Below are positions 54,816-64,000 of a stretch of DNA of 64,000 nucleotides, piece after piece. Location of the stretch: positions 1 to 64,000 of the forward strand of contig JAHEMR010000006.1 of assembly GCA_024643545.1 (NCBI GenBank). Reading direction: 5' to 3'. The number at the start of each line of letters is the position of its first letter. The first letter of the stretch is position 1. Below the pieces are notes generated by a model. That model had not been told where the DNA came from and ran no database searches. It saw nothing but the letters and a program-made list of their open reading frames with translations. The position numbers and the translations under genes are program-made. Source of the DNA: Crocinitomicaceae bacterium (GTDB lineage: Bacteria; Bacteroidota; Bacteroidia; Flavobacteriales_D; Crocinitomicaceae).

Positions 54816-56795
54816 ATGCAAAATTCATCCATGAAAATTCTCATATCCATTTTATTCTTTTCTTTCTTTTGGCAAGTTCAAGCGCAAGAAACGGCGATCC
54901 ATTGCTCCAAAAAAGACCACCGCATTCCACATGCTAAAAGTGCCACTTTAACTGTTTCTCAAATTGCAGAAACGGAAAAATACGACGTGCATTTTTACCA
55001 ATTAGATTTGAGTATGGATAACATTTCCACGCATGTCATGGGAACAGGAAGTATTCACGCTACTGCGAAGCAAACACTGGATAGCGCACTTTTCGAGCTT
55101 TTCTCAAGTTTAACGATCACTCAAATTCGAGTAAACAACATCCCTGTTGGATTCTCCCGCGCACTTAGTGCTGTTAAAGTGCCGGTTAACGCTCAATCAA
55201 ATCAGTCTTTCATCATCGATGTTGATTACAATGGAACTCCACCCACTGCACAATCCAATCCCCTAGGTGGTAGTGGAATGACGGCCGCAGCTTCTCCCTC
55301 ATGGGGGAATAAAGTCGTGTGGTCACTTTCTGAACCTTTTTCGGCCTTTGAATGGTTTCCATGTAAACAAAGTTTAACAGATAAAGCAGATTCATGCGCC
55401 GTTTCCATTACAGTCCCCGACAGTTGTAAAGCAGGTTCAAATGGCTTACTTGAACACGTGACTCCTCTTGGTAATGGATTAACACGTTACGATTGGAAAC
55501 ACCGACATCCGATTGATTACTATTTGATTTCCGTTTCCGTTGCAAAATATATAGAATACAACGTTTATGCGCATCCAATTGGAGCACCGAATCCCATTTT
55601 AATTCAAAATTACATCTACGACAACCCTGGAACGCTTCCAAATTTCCAAGCAGACATCGATGAAACCGCAGACTTCATTGAATTGTACTACGATTTATAT
55701 GGACCCTATCCTTTTGAGGATGAGAAGTATGGGCATTGCATGGCGCCCATTTCCGGAGGAATGGAACACCAAACCATGACTACTCAAGGATTTTTTGAGA
55801 AATCGCTAACCTCACATGAATTGGCGCATCAATGGTGGGGAGACAACGTAACTTGTGCGTCATGGTGCGACATCTGGTTGAACGAAGGATTTGCCTCCTA
55901 CAGTGAATACTTGATGTTAGAACATTTATATCCCGGACAAGAAGGGCCAAAAATGCAACAAGTGCATAATAGCGTCTTGAGTCAAGTCGGTGGGAGCGTT
56001 TGGGTGTTAGATAGTTTAAATGAAGCCCGCATTTTCGATGGTCGATTGACCTACGATAAAGGATCGGGTATTATTCATTCCATGCGTTACCTAATCAATA
56101 ATGATAACTTGTTTTTTGATGCACTACGCGCCTTTCAAGTAGCATATATGGACAGCACAGCAACAGGTATCGAATTCAAACTTTTCATGGAGAATTTCAC
56201 CTCCGTTGACCTCACGCCGTTTTTCAATCAATGGTATTTTGGTGAAGGTTACCCAACATACTCCTTGAAATGGAATCAAGTTGGAAATGACGTCGCATTG
56301 GAAATTTCACATATGACCTCCATGCAATTGATAACACCAACCTTTACGAATCCAATTGATATTCGATTTACACGACAAGGACAAGCTGATACCATCATTC
56401 GATTCAACCTTCATTCCAACCAAGATCAATTTAGTGTGTATCAGTTGGGAACCTTGAGTGGAACACCAACTATTGACCCAAATAATTGGATCATGAACAA
56501 AGTTGGGACAGTGAGTCAGGACCCATCACTCGTTTTAGGAATAAGTTCAATAGAACCAACGTCAAACATATGTGTTTTCCCTAATCCAAGTAACGAAAAC
56601 TTTGAGGTAACCAACGGACCTGAAGGTACTTATTCATTAAGCGTAATGGACATGAGTGGAAAAGTAATTTTCATGCAAAATGTAACCAATAATGAAGGCA
56701 TTCGTCTAAATGACCTAAGTAACGGAACCTATATCTTTAGTTTTTTAATGCCTAATGGTCAAAGAAAAACAATGTTACATCAAATAAAAAAGTAA
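54816..56795 (+). CDS. Secreted M1 family metallopeptidase with T9SS type A sorting domain
   Basis: A 659-residue exported zinc aminopeptidase. A second ATG at 54831 gives a cleaner signal peptide (KILISILFFSFFWQVQAQ). Residues of about 180-210 hold NKVVWSLSEPFSAFEWFPCK. ISGGMEHQTM is the GxMEN-type exopeptidase site with GGMEH. Zinc ligands are H334, H338 and E357 in HELAHQWW and LNEGFASY. A C-terminal segment from about 585 (VFPNPSNENFEVTN, LNDLSNGTYIFSFL) is the T9SS type A sorting domain. It digests peptides outside the cell. Confidence 0.92.
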   Translation: MQNSSMKILISILFFSFFWQVQAQETAIHCSKKDHRIPHAKSATLTVSQIAETEKYDVHFYQLDLSMDNISTHVMGTGSIHATAKQTLDSALFELFSSLTITQIRVNNIPVGFSRALSAVKVPVNAQSNQSFIIDVDYNGTPPTAQSNPLGGSGMTAAASPSWGNKVVWSLSEPFSAFEWFPCKQSLTDKADSCAVSITVPDSCKAGSNGLLEHVTPLGNGLTRYDWKHRHPIDYYLISVSVAKYIEYNVYAHPIGAPNPILIQNYIYDNPGTLPNFQADIDETADFIELYYDLYGPYPFEDEKYGHCMAPISGGMEHQTMTTQGFFEKSLTSHELAHQWWGDNVTCASWCDIWLNEGFASYSEYLMLEHLYPGQEGPKMQQVHNSVLSQVGGSVWVLDSLNEARIFDGRLTYDKGSGIIHSMRYLINNDNLFFDALRAFQVAYMDSTATGIEFKLFMENFTSVDLTPFFNQWYFGEGYPTYSLKWNQVGNDVALEISHMTSMQLITPTFTNPIDIRFTRQGQADTIIRFNLHSNQDQFSVYQLGTLSGTPTIDPNNWIMNKVGTVSQDPSLVLGISSIEPTSNICVFPNPSNENFEVTNGPEGTYSLSVMDMSGKVIFMQNVTNNEGIRLNDLSNGTYIFSFLMPNGQRKTMLHQIKK

Positions 56796-56836
56796 AGGAT
56801 ACGTTAAGTCACTAAATTAAAAACCAACAAAAAAAA

Positions 56837-57685
56837 ATGAAAAAAGCGACCCTAATTGTAGCCCTCATCTTGAGTAGTGCTGCCTTTTCTCAAAAAAATT
56901 TAAAAATAAGTGAGATTCATATTTCCAGTGGATCCGGTTCAATGGGAACACAAGATGGAACCTTAAGCGACTTCGCTAAATTGGCACCAAATTCAGCAAT
57001 TTTAGGCATGGATTTAAGTCAACTCACCCCTTACAATTTCAATTATTATAATGGATTTGGAATGAACTCCGGTTCGTCCTCCACGAGCCTACAATTAGGC
57101 TTGCAATGTGCCAAGATGCCCAAAATCACTTTTCGTGTAGGATTAACACATGTAAACAATTTCGGTTTATTGTCTGCGCATGGTTCATTTTACGAATCTG
57201 CTCCATATGACACGTTAACATCCTCTCAAACTGGACAACAAACATTAATTGATTCAAGTCATACAAAGTCCTATGACATGAATTATTCTAATCAACAAAT
57301 TCGTTTAGACGGTGCATTGATTTTCCGCATGTTTCCTGAAAAACGCTGGTCATTGCATGCAGGACTAGGTGCTTCCATTGGAATGAGTTACCGTGCTTCA
57401 ACCTCTCTTAGATACTGGGAATCATCCAGTATAAACAGTAACACAGGAGGTTATTATAACGAATCAGGAAAGAACGAAACTTTCAAAAACAAAAATTCTT
57501 TGGGTGCTGCATTGTACATTCCATTAGGACTTGACTTTTGCATTGGTAAAAAACGTGAATTTTGGATGCCGTTCCATTTATACGCTGAAGCGAGACCAAG
57601 TTTGAACATAAATTCCATCAATGGAATTGGTACTACTTTTAGTCCTGGAATGAGTTCCGCACTTGGACTTCGAGTGAAAATATAG
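56837..57685 (+). CDS. Secreted protein, probable outer-membrane beta-barrel
   Basis: A 282-residue protein with a signal peptide (ALILSSAAFSQ). It has a serine-glycine-rich loop (SSGSGSMGTQDG), then barrel-like strands: LQLGLQCAKMPKITFRVGLTH, ALIFRMFPEKRWSLHAGLGAS and LYIPLGLDFCIGKKREFW. It ends SSALGLRVKI. No function is recognised. It is 41 bases downstream of the M1 peptidase gene and is followed by a terminator. Confidence 0.6.
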   Translation: MKKATLIVALILSSAAFSQKNLKISEIHISSGSGSMGTQDGTLSDFAKLAPNSAILGMDLSQLTPYNFNYYNGFGMNSGSSSTSLQLGLQCAKMPKITFRVGLTHVNNFGLLSAHGSFYESAPYDTLTSSQTGQQTLIDSSHTKSYDMNYSNQQIRLDGALIFRMFPEKRWSLHAGLGASIGMSYRASTSLRYWESSSINSNTGGYYNESGKNETFKNKNSLGAALYIPLGLDFCIGKKREFWMPFHLYAEARPSLNINSINGIGTTFSPGMSSALGLRVKI

Positions 57686-57712
57686 TCCGATTAAACAATA
57701 ATGATTCTAAAT

Positions 57713-57746
57713 AAGAGCCTTCTCCGCAAGAGAGGCTCTTTTTTTT
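57713..57746 (+). terminator. Intrinsic terminator before the nuo operon
   Basis: AAGAGCC (57713-57719) pairs with GGCTCTT (57734-57740); the inner bases pair imperfectly. Eight T residues follow from the end of the stem to 57746. It separates the barrel gene from the nuo promoter. Confidence 0.8.
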
Positions 57747-57766
57747 GTCTTTTTATGCACATTTTC

Positions 57767-57797
57767 ATTGGGGAATTGAAATGAAAAGGTAAATTTG
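57767..57797 (+). promoter_or_regulatory. Candidate promoter of the nuo operon
   Basis: ATTG (57767-57770) and TAAATTTG (57790-57797) fit the Bacteroidota -33 TTTG / -7 TAnnTTTG pattern with the standard 19-base spacing. It lies in the gap between the terminator and nuoA, giving a leader of about 60 bases. Confidence 0.6.
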
Positions 57798-57865
57798 TGT
57801 CGCTTTGACAAACCTATTTTGGAAACATTTGTTAAAGATTAACGAACCGGACAAAAACAGTTCCT

Positions 57866-58240
57866 ATGCAAGAAATTTCGACAAGCGCTAGTTACATACC
57901 GCTTTTATTGCAAATAGTGGTTGCTGCTGCATTTGTGATATTTACATTATTTGTAACGCACAAACTAACTCCACGCATCAATTCTGATCGAAAAGATGAA
58001 AACTTTGAATGTGGAATCGAATCCGAAGGAAATGCTCGTTTCCCAGTATCCGTAAGGTATTTCATGACGGCCATTCTCTTCGTGTTATTCGATGTAGAAG
58101 TCATTTTCTTTTATCCATACGCGGTAAATTTTTACGAATTAAAAATGGAAGGATTGCTAGCATTAATCATGTTTGTTGGATTCTTCCTTGTTGGATTCTT
58201 ATACATTAGACTTAAAGGTGCTTTAGAATGGGAAAAATAG
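57866..58240 (+). CDS. nuoA: NADH-quinone oxidoreductase subunit A
   Basis: A 124-residue membrane subunit of respiratory complex I. It has three transmembrane segments ([38 protein letters not shown] and [16 protein letters not shown]), with [20 protein letters not shown] between. NuoA sits at the junction of the membrane arm and the peripheral arm. It is the first gene of the nuo operon and overlaps nuoB by 13 bases. A promoter with good spacing lies about 70 bases upstream. Confidence 0.95.
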   Translation: MQEISTSASYIPLLLQIVVAAAFVIFTLFVTHKLTPRINSDRKDENFECGIESEGNARFPVSVRYFMTAILFVLFDVEVIFFYPYAVNFYELKMEGLLALIMFVGFFLVGFLYIRLKGALEWEK

Positions 58241-58782
58241 ACGACGTAGAAGTCATCAACGGTGAAGGATATCAGTTGACGACATTGGATAAAGCCATTG
58301 GACTTGCGCGCGCGAATTCAGTTTGGCCACTTCCATTTGCAACATCTTGTTGTGGAATTGAATTTATGGCAACGATGGGTAGTGCTTACGACTTATCTCG
58401 TTTCGGTATGGAACGTATGTCCTTTTCACCCCGTCAAGCGGATTTATTAATTGTAGCAGGTACCATCTCCAAAAAATTGGGTCCAGTTCTGAAAAAAGTA
58501 TACGAACAAATGTCTGAACCTAAATGGGTTCTTTCTGTTGGTGCGTGTGCTTGCTCAGGTGGTATTTTTGATACGTACAGTGTATTACAAGGGATCGATC
58601 GAATTATTCCTGTAGACGTTTACGTGCCTGGATGTCCGCCAAGACCAGAACAAATCATTGATGGTGTGATGAACATTCACGAATTGGTGAAAAATGAATC
58701 CAATCGTCGTCGTTACAGTGACGAATACAAACATTTGATGCAAAACTATAACATAGAAATCGAAGATGGAAAAGCTGAATAA
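58228..58782 (+). CDS. nuoB: NADH-quinone oxidoreductase subunit B
   Basis: A 184-residue peripheral-arm subunit that carries cluster N2, the last iron-sulphur centre before quinone. The ligands are visible in [11 protein letters not shown] (tandem cysteines), [10 protein letters not shown] and [11 protein letters not shown]. Length is normal. It overlaps nuoC by 17 bases. Confidence 0.97.
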   Translation: MGKIDDVEVINGEGYQLTTLDKAIGLARANSVWPLPFATSCCGIEFMATMGSAYDLSRFGMERMSFSPRQADLLIVAGTISKKLGPVLKKVYEQMSEPKWVLSVGACACSGGIFDTYSVLQGIDRIIPVDVYVPGCPPRPEQIIDGVMNIHELVKNESNRRRYSDEYKHLMQNYNIEIEDGKAE

Positions 58783-59281
58783 TGAAGCCATCTTGAACTT
58801 GATTCAAGGAGCTTTCCCGAACGATGTGTTGTTTCATGAAGAACCTTACGGATTATTGACAATCGAGGTTCCTGCAACGAAAGGACATGAAATGATCCAG
58901 TGGTTGAAAAACCACGAGGAATTGAGTGTGAACTATTTGACAAATATCGCAGCCGTTCATTATCCAGAAGATGCTGGGCGTGAGTTCGCGGTTGTTTATC
59001 AATTACATAGCTGGAAAAACCAATTTAGACTTCGTTTAAAATGTTATTTACCGAAAGAAAACGTATCCATCGCTTCTTTGGTCGATATTTTTCCAGGTGC
59101 AAATTGGATGGAAAGAGAATCTTACGACTTTTTTGGTGTGGAATTTATAGGACATCCTGACTTGCGTAGAATTCTAAACGAAGAAAGCATGGATTATTTC
59201 CCAATGCGAAAAGAATTTGCCTTGGAAGATGATACCCGTGAAGATAAAGATGACCGTTATTTTGGACGAAACAACTTATAA
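58766..59281 (+). CDS. nuoC: NADH-quinone oxidoreductase subunit C
   Basis: A 171-residue peripheral-arm subunit with the 30-kDa signature: [31 protein letters not shown]-like content, here [19 protein letters not shown], and [22 protein letters not shown]. It is separate from nuoD, unlike the NuoCD fusion of enterobacteria. The start at 58766 overlaps the end of nuoB by 17 bases. Confidence 0.95.
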   Translation: MEKLNNEAILNLIQGAFPNDVLFHEEPYGLLTIEVPATKGHEMIQWLKNHEELSVNYLTNIAAVHYPEDAGREFAVVYQLHSWKNQFRLRLKCYLPKENVSIASLVDIFPGANWMERESYDFFGVEFIGHPDLRRILNEESMDYFPMRKEFALEDDTREDKDDRYFGRNNL

Positions 59282-59283
59282 AG

Positions 59284-60501
59284 ATGAGTGATTTAAAAAC
59301 AAAAGTAGCTTTTGCTCAATCAACTGAAACGATTGACGGAAACATTGCGACAATAAACTTTGGTCCGACCCACCCATCGACACACGGAATTTTTCAAAAT
59401 GTATTGAAGGTTGATGGTGAGAAAATCATTTCATCAGAACAAACGGTTGGATACATCCACCGCGCATTTGAAAAATTATCGGAACGTCGTCCTTACAACC
59501 AAATCACACCCATTACGGACCGACTAAACTATTGCTCCTCCCCTATTAATAACATGGGATGGGAAATGACCGTTGAGAAACTAATTGGTGCAGAAATTCC
59601 AAAACGCGTGCAATACATGCGTGTAATCATCATGGAATTAGCGCGTATTGCAGATCACTTGATTTGTAATTCTGTGATTGGTGTTGATGCGGGAGCGCTT
59701 ACGAGTTTCTTTTATCCATTTACGGAACGCGAGAAAATTTACGAGTTGTACGAAGAGATTTGTGGTGCTCGCTTGACAACAAACATTGGACGCATTGGTG
59801 GTTTCGAACGTGATTTCACACCTGCTTTCCACACTAAATTACAGTCCTTCCTTAAAACTTTCCCGAAAGCATTTGAAGAGTTCGACTCCATGTTAGCACG
59901 TAACCGCATCTTTATGGATCGTACGAAAGGAGCTGGACCAATTTCTGCAGAACGTGCATTGGCGTATTCATTCTCTGGACCGAACTTAAGAGCGACAGGT
60001 GTGGATTACGATGTTCGTGCCATGCATCCGTATTCTTCTTATGAAGATTTCGATTTCATTATTCCTGTCGGAGTGAATGGAGATACCTATGACCGTTTCA
60101 TGGTTCGTCAAGAAGAAATTCGTCAAAGTGTTCGCATCATTGAACAAGCATACAAAAATCTTCCAGAAGGATCATACAAAGCTGATTTACCTGACTTTTA
60201 CCTTCCAGAAAAAGCAGATGTATATAATAACATGGAAGCATTGATCTACCATTTCAAAATTGTCATGGGAGAAACAGAAATTCCTCCAGGAGAAGTATAC
60301 CACTCTGTTGAAGGTGGAAATGGTGAATTAGGATTTTACCTCATTAGTGACGGAGGACGCACACCTTACCGTTTACAATTTAGAAGACCTTGTTTTATTT
60401 ATTACCAAGCATACCCTGAAATGATTTCTGGTATGTCCATTAGTGACGCCGTTCTTACCTTAAGTAGTATGAACGTCATCGCAGGTGAATTAGATGCATA
60501 A
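59284..60501 (+). CDS. nuoD: NADH-quinone oxidoreductase subunit D
   Basis: A 405-residue 49-kDa-type subunit that helps form the quinone site. Features are NFGPTHPSTHGIFQNVLKVDGE, VGYIHRAFEKLSERRPYNQI, GAGALTSFFYPFTEREKI-like content (VDAGALTSFFYPFTERE), and SPRPCFIYYQ-like ending RRPCFIYYQAYPEMISGMS. Length and ends fit. It begins two bases after nuoC and overlaps nuoE by eight bases. Confidence 0.96.
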   Translation: MSDLKTKVAFAQSTETIDGNIATINFGPTHPSTHGIFQNVLKVDGEKIISSEQTVGYIHRAFEKLSERRPYNQITPITDRLNYCSSPINNMGWEMTVEKLIGAEIPKRVQYMRVIIMELARIADHLICNSVIGVDAGALTSFFYPFTEREKIYELYEEICGARLTTNIGRIGGFERDFTPAFHTKLQSFLKTFPKAFEEFDSMLARNRIFMDRTKGAGPISAERALAYSFSGPNLRATGVDYDVRAMHPYSSYEDFDFIIPVGVNGDTYDRFMVRQEEIRQSVRIIEQAYKNLPEGSYKADLPDFYLPEKADVYNNMEALIYHFKIVMGETEIPPGEVYHSVEGGNGELGFYLISDGGRTPYRLQFRRPCFIYYQAYPEMISGMSISDAVLTLSSMNVIAGELDA

Positions 60502-61033
60502 TATGAAAATAGAAAGTCCAAGTACACAAGACTCCACTCCAGTTGTTTTCAGTGCAGAAATGATGACTGAAATCAATGCGGTAATCGCCATGTTTCCAGA
60601 AGGAAAATCAAAGAGTGCGTTGATCCGAATCTTACACATTGTTCAAACAAATTACGGTTGGACAAGTGTCGCTGCAATGAATACGGTAGCGGAAATATTA
60701 AACATTCAACCAATTGAAGTTTACGAAGTTGCATCCTTTTACACGATGTTCCACTTGAATCCAGTTGGAAATTATGTTTTCGAAGTTTGTCGAACTGGAC
60801 CATGTATGATCGTTGGAAGTGATGACATCATTGCGTACATCGAAGAGAAATTAAACGTGAAAGTCGGTGGAACTACTGCTGATGGAATGTTTACCTTGAA
60901 AACTGCTGAATGCCTTGGAGCGTGTGGTTATGCACCTGTTTTACAATGTAAGTACAAGTTTCATGAGCATTTGACAAAAGAGAAAGTGGACGAAATAATT
61001 GAAGCGTATCGTGCAGCTTCGTTAGTAAATTAA
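60494..61033 (+). CDS. nuoE: NADH-quinone oxidoreductase subunit E
   Basis: A 179-residue subunit of the NADH-binding module that binds a [2Fe-2S] cluster. The ligands are in EVCRTGPCMIVGS and ECLGACGYAPVLQC. The upstream helical part (KSALIRILHIVQTNYGWTS, EIYEVASFYTMFHL-like VYEVASFYTMF) is standard. Start codons at 60494 and 60503 are both possible; the first overlaps nuoD by eight bases. Confidence 0.95.
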   Translation: MHNMKIESPSTQDSTPVVFSAEMMTEINAVIAMFPEGKSKSALIRILHIVQTNYGWTSVAAMNTVAEILNIQPIEVYEVASFYTMFHLNPVGNYVFEVCRTGPCMIVGSDDIIAYIEEKLNVKVGGTTADGMFTLKTAECLGACGYAPVLQCKYKFHEHLTKEKVDEIIEAYRAASLVN

Positions 61034-61039
61034 GGAATT

Positions 61040-62395
61040 ATGGCAGGTAGAAAGTTACTTATCGAAAACGTACATATTCCAGGCATCGAAACATTTGATG
61101 TTTACCGTAAAAACGGTGGATACGCATCTGTGGAGAAAGCTTTGAAAAAAATGACTCCAGACGAGGTAGTCGAAGAAGTAAAGAAATCTGGACTTCGTGG
61201 ACGCGGAGGAGCTGGATTCCCAACAGGGATGAAATGGTCATTTTTGGCGAAACCAGAAGGAGTTCCAAGGTATTTAGTGTGTAACGCTGATGAATCAGAA
61301 CCTGGAACTTTTAAAGACCGTTATTTGATGGAGAAAATTCCTCATTTATTGATTGAGGGAATGATTACATCAAGTTATGCTTTGGGTGCGAATGTTTCAT
61401 ACATCTACATTAGAGGTGAATTCATGTACATTCTCCATATTCTGGAGAAAGCAATCGCCGAAGCTCGTGCGAATGGAATGCTTGGAAAAAACATCTTGGG
61501 ATCAGGTTACGACTTAGATCTTGTTGTTGCTCCAGGTGGTGGTGCATATATCTGTGGTGAAGAAACGGCATTATTAGAATCTTTGGAAGGAAAACGTGGA
61601 AATCCACGCATGAAACCACCATTTCCAGCAGTCAAGGGACTTTGGGGATGTCCCACGGTTGTAAATAACGTAGAAACGATTGCAGCAGTTGTTCCAATTG
61701 TGAATAACGGTGGCGAAGAATATGCGAAAATCGGTATTGAACGCAGTACGGGTACAAAACTAATTTCAGCTAGTGGAAACTTGGTTCGTCCAGGTGTATA
61801 CGAAATTGAAATGGGTGTTTCTGTAGAAGAATTCATTTACGGTGATGATTATTGCCGTGGAATTGCCAATGGTAAGCGTTTGAAAGCGTGTATTCCTGGT
61901 GGATCCTCTGTTCCGATTTTACCAGCACATTTGGTAACCAAAACAGCTGCAGGTGAAAACCGTTTAATGACGTATGAAAGTTTAGCTGACGGTGGATTTG
62001 CTTCTGGATCAATGTTGGGTTCAGGTGGATTCATTGTATTTGATGAAGATCAGTGCATCGTTCGTAACACCTATACATTCGCTCGTTTTTATGCGCATGA
62101 ATCATGTGGACAATGTTCACCATGTCGCGAAGGAACAGGCTGGATGGAGAAAGTATTGCACCGTTTAGAAAATGGACATGGGACAATGGAAGACATCACA
62201 TTATTGGAAGAAATCAATAAAAAGATTGAAGGAAATACCATTTGTCCACTAGGTGATGCTGCTGCATGGCCAGTTGCAGCTGCAATTCGTCATTTCCGTG
62301 AGGAATTTGAATGGCACGTCACGCATCCAGCGGAAGCACAAACAAGAAATTATGGTTTAATCCAACCTCGTGTTGAAGAGATAAAAGCGCTATGA
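61040..62395 (+). CDS. nuoF: NADH-quinone oxidoreductase subunit F
   Basis: A 451-residue flavoprotein that receives electrons from NADH. The FMN and NADH sites are visible in KSGLRGRGGAGFPTGMKW and CNADESEPGTFKDRYLME. The [4Fe-4S] cluster ligands are in ESCGQCSPCREGTGW and ICPLGDAAAWP. It overlaps nuoG by four bases (ATGA). The gene starts six bases after nuoE. Confidence 0.97.
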   Translation: MAGRKLLIENVHIPGIETFDVYRKNGGYASVEKALKKMTPDEVVEEVKKSGLRGRGGAGFPTGMKWSFLAKPEGVPRYLVCNADESEPGTFKDRYLMEKIPHLLIEGMITSSYALGANVSYIYIRGEFMYILHILEKAIAEARANGMLGKNILGSGYDLDLVVAPGGGAYICGEETALLESLEGKRGNPRMKPPFPAVKGLWGCPTVVNNVETIAAVVPIVNNGGEEYAKIGIERSTGTKLISASGNLVRPGVYEIEMGVSVEEFIYGDDYCRGIANGKRLKACIPGGSSVPILPAHLVTKTAAGENRLMTYESLADGGFASGSMLGSGGFIVFDEDQCIVRNTYTFARFYAHESCGQCSPCREGTGWMEKVLHRLENGHGTMEDITLLEEINKKIEGNTICPLGDAAAWPVAAAIRHFREEFEWHVTHPAEAQTRNYGLIQPRVEEIKAL

Positions 62396-63354
62396 TTAAA
62401 GTAACGATTGACGATATTGAAGTAGAAGTAGAACCGGGTACAACGATTCTGAATGCCGCTCGTCAAATTGGTGGCGAGGTTGTTCCACCTGCGATGTGTT
62501 ATTACAGCAAACTTCCAGGAACTGGAGGGAAATGTAGAACATGTTTAGTTGAGGTTGCTGCAGGATCAACTGCTGACCCACGTCCAATGCCAAAATTGAT
62601 GGCATCTTGCTCAACTGCAGTGATGGACGGAATGGTTGTAAAAAACAAAACAAGTCAACGTGTTCATGATAACCGTGGCGGAGTTGTTGAATTTTTGTTA
62701 ATCAACCATCCACTAGATTGTCCGATTTGTGACCAAGCCGGAGAATGTCATCTTCAGGATTTAGGTTACGAGCATGGTTCAGCAAAAACACGATACCGTG
62801 AGGAAAGAAGAACTTTTGATCCTATTGATATAGGTAACAAAATCAAATTGCACATGAATCGTTGCATTTTGTGTTACCGTTGTGTTCACGTGGCTAATCA
62901 ATTGACTGACAAACGCGTTCATGGTGTGATGCACCGTGGAGAACATGCGGAAATCAGTACATACATTGAAAATGCAGTAGACAATGATTTCTCTGGTAAC
63001 ATGATTGACGTGTGTCCAGTTGGAGCATTAACAGATAAAACCTTCCGATTTAAAAGCCGTGTATGGTTCTTAAAACCGATGGAAGCAGAATGTTCATGTA
63101 CAAAATGTTCAGGTAAAGCTGTTGTTTGGATGTTTGGTAATGAAATTTACCGTGTAACAGCTCGTAAGGACAAATATGGTGAAGTAGAAAACATCGAAGA
63201 CAAAACAGCTTGGATTTGTAATGATTGTCGTTTTGAGAAAAAAGACCCGAATGCTTGGAACATTACAGGTCCACGTAAAATCGATCGTCACTCTGTTATT
63301 TCTCAAGGGAAATACGCTACAAAAATTGATAAAGGACTAAATAAAATTGGATAA
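62392..63354 (+). CDS. nuoG: NADH-quinone oxidoreductase subunit G (short form)
   Basis: A 320-residue form with the N-terminal iron-sulphur part only. A [2Fe-2S] domain with CYYSKLPGTGGKCRTCLVEV, a ligand set with DCPICDQAGECHLQD, then RCILCYRCVHVANQ and IDVCPVGALTDKTFR. The large molybdopterin-type C-terminal domain (about 500 residues more in E. coli) is absent, as is usual in Bacteroidota. The end is KIDKGLNKIG. It shares one base with the nuoH start (TAATG). Confidence 0.9.
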   Translation: MIKVTIDDIEVEVEPGTTILNAARQIGGEVVPPAMCYYSKLPGTGGKCRTCLVEVAAGSTADPRPMPKLMASCSTAVMDGMVVKNKTSQRVHDNRGGVVEFLLINHPLDCPICDQAGECHLQDLGYEHGSAKTRYREERRTFDPIDIGNKIKLHMNRCILCYRCVHVANQLTDKRVHGVMHRGEHAEISTYIENAVDNDFSGNMIDVCPVGALTDKTFRFKSRVWFLKPMEAECSCTKCSGKAVVWMFGNEIYRVTARKDKYGEVENIEDKTAWICNDCRFEKKDPNAWNITGPRKIDRHSVISQGKYATKIDKGLNKIG

Positions 63355-64000
63355 TGGATACAGCAATGCTCATAGAAAAATCAGCTTTGGTACTATTGCT
63401 TTTCCTCATTTCCCTTGGAGTAGCAGCATACCAAACGTATTTTGAACGAAAATTAGCGGCTTGGATTCAAGACCGCGTTGGTCCAGATCGTGCAGGGCCG
63501 TTCGGAATCCTTCAACCGATTGCTGATGGAACAAAAATGTTCTTGAAAGAGGACTTTATTCCTGCGAAAGCTGATAAATGGTTATTTATTATTGGACCTG
63601 GAATCTCCATGTTTACCGCACTCATTACCAGTTCTGTAATTCCTTGGGGACCGAATTTAAACCTTTTCGGTCGTGACATCAGTTTGCAAGTAGCGGATTT
63701 CAACATTGGAATTTTATTCGTGTTTGGTGTTGTTTCGATTGGTGTGTACGGAATCATGATTGGTGGATGGGCATCGAACAACAAATATTCACTTTACGGA
63801 GCGATTCGAGCGTCCTCACAAATGATTTCATACGAATTAGCAATGGGGATTTCAGCGATTACCATCGTCATGTTATCCGGAAGTTTAAGTTTAAATGACA
63901 TCGTTCAAAGTCAACATGGAATAAACTGGAACATCTTCTATCAACCAGTTGCCTTCTTTATATTCTTTATCACCTCCTTGGCAGAGTTGAACCGCGCACC
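63354..64000 (+). CDS. nuoH: NADH-quinone oxidoreductase subunit H (5' part, runs off the window)
   Basis: The start ATG at 63354 shares its first base with the stop of nuoG, and 215 codons are open to the end of the window. The protein starts MDTAMLIEKSALVLLLFLIS and has the ERKLAAWIQDRVGPDRAGPFG motif typical of NuoH, followed by ILQPIADGTKMFLKED and several hydrophobic helices, up to SLAELNRA. NuoH is the membrane subunit closest to the quinone site. It continues past the window. Confidence 0.95.
   Translation, partial: MDTAMLIEKSALVLLLFLISLGVAAYQTYFERKLAAWIQDRVGPDRAGPFGILQPIADGTKMFLKEDFIPAKADKWLFIIGPGISMFTALITSSVIPWGPNLNLFGRDISLQVADFNIGILFVFGVVSIGVYGIMIGGWASNNKYSLYGAIRASSQMISYELAMGISAITIVMLSGSLSLNDIVQSQHGINWNIFYQPVAFFIFFITSLAELNRA

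Noticed and set aside
62392-63354. Short nuoG as a truncated gene
   Set aside because: The frame ends cleanly one base into nuoH and all iron-sulphur ligand sets are present. Short NuoG is, to my knowledge, usual in this phylum.

Overview
The window is chromosomal DNA from a member of the Bacteroidota, most likely Flavobacteriales of the Fluviicola/Crocinitomix kind. The family is an inference. The evidence is: several proteins ending in type IX secretion (T9SS) C-terminal sorting domains (433-1833, 6650-8227, 23602-25149, 54816-56795) plus a gliding-associated C-terminal domain at the left edge; TAnnTTTG promoter elements; A-rich leaders with few Shine-Dalgarno sequences; many signal-peptide beta-barrel proteins; a CzcA pump fused to its TolC partner; and a short NuoG. 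I see no rRNA, tRNA, CRISPR array, transposase or integrase.

Layout. 1-12276 is accessory and surface-oriented: a gliding-type protein end, an RCC1-repeat secreted protein, an Abi_2/HEPN abortive-infection gene preceded by a terminator-like hairpin, an ECF sigma gene coupled to a membrane/beta-barrel protein, then secreted proteins and lipoproteins. 12273-23487 is mostly housekeeping: cystathionine beta-synthase, a BtuF-like binding protein, a GH20 hexosaminidase, a VanW-like protein, a DOPA-dioxygenase-like enzyme, menB, pepD, ribBA, a LolD-type ATPase and a TIGR02757 protein. 23488-30548 is accessory again: delta-60-repeat T9SS protein, barrel protein, internally duplicated protein, a transglutaminase-like gene broken by one in-frame stop, and three small membrane-protein genes. 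30549-48269 returns to core genes: HMG-CoA lyase, pyrD, an ECF sigma with a tiny coupled membrane protein, methylmalonyl-CoA mutase (two subunits), an FtsB-like protein, SpoIID-like, lpxB, surE, an NlpC/P60 hydrolase and glyA. 48255-54676 is a heavy-metal RND efflux operon with a CxxCH lipoprotein. After an M1 peptidase, 57866 to the window end is the nuo operon (nuoA to nuoH, the last cut off).

The most unusual structure is a set of ghost gene ends. At 28861-28922 there is a short relic in which the last codons of the TIGR02757 gene meet the last codons of the lipoprotein gene now at 30549-30980, converging on a shared TTAA. The living genes are now about 7 kb apart. Two blocks of accessory genes sit on either side of the relic, each bordered by a direct repeat of a gene 3' end. 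A similar ghost 3' end at 11719-11780 closes a third block that begins after 9068. Substitutions between ghosts and living copies are mostly synonymous or conservative, so the ghosts look like diverged alleles rather than fresh duplications. This suggests accessory blocks arriving between gene 3' ends with a donor's version of the flanking gene. Secondary points are the hairpin in front of the Abi gene, the nonsense codon in the transglutaminase gene, and two very small genes (59 and 55 codons).
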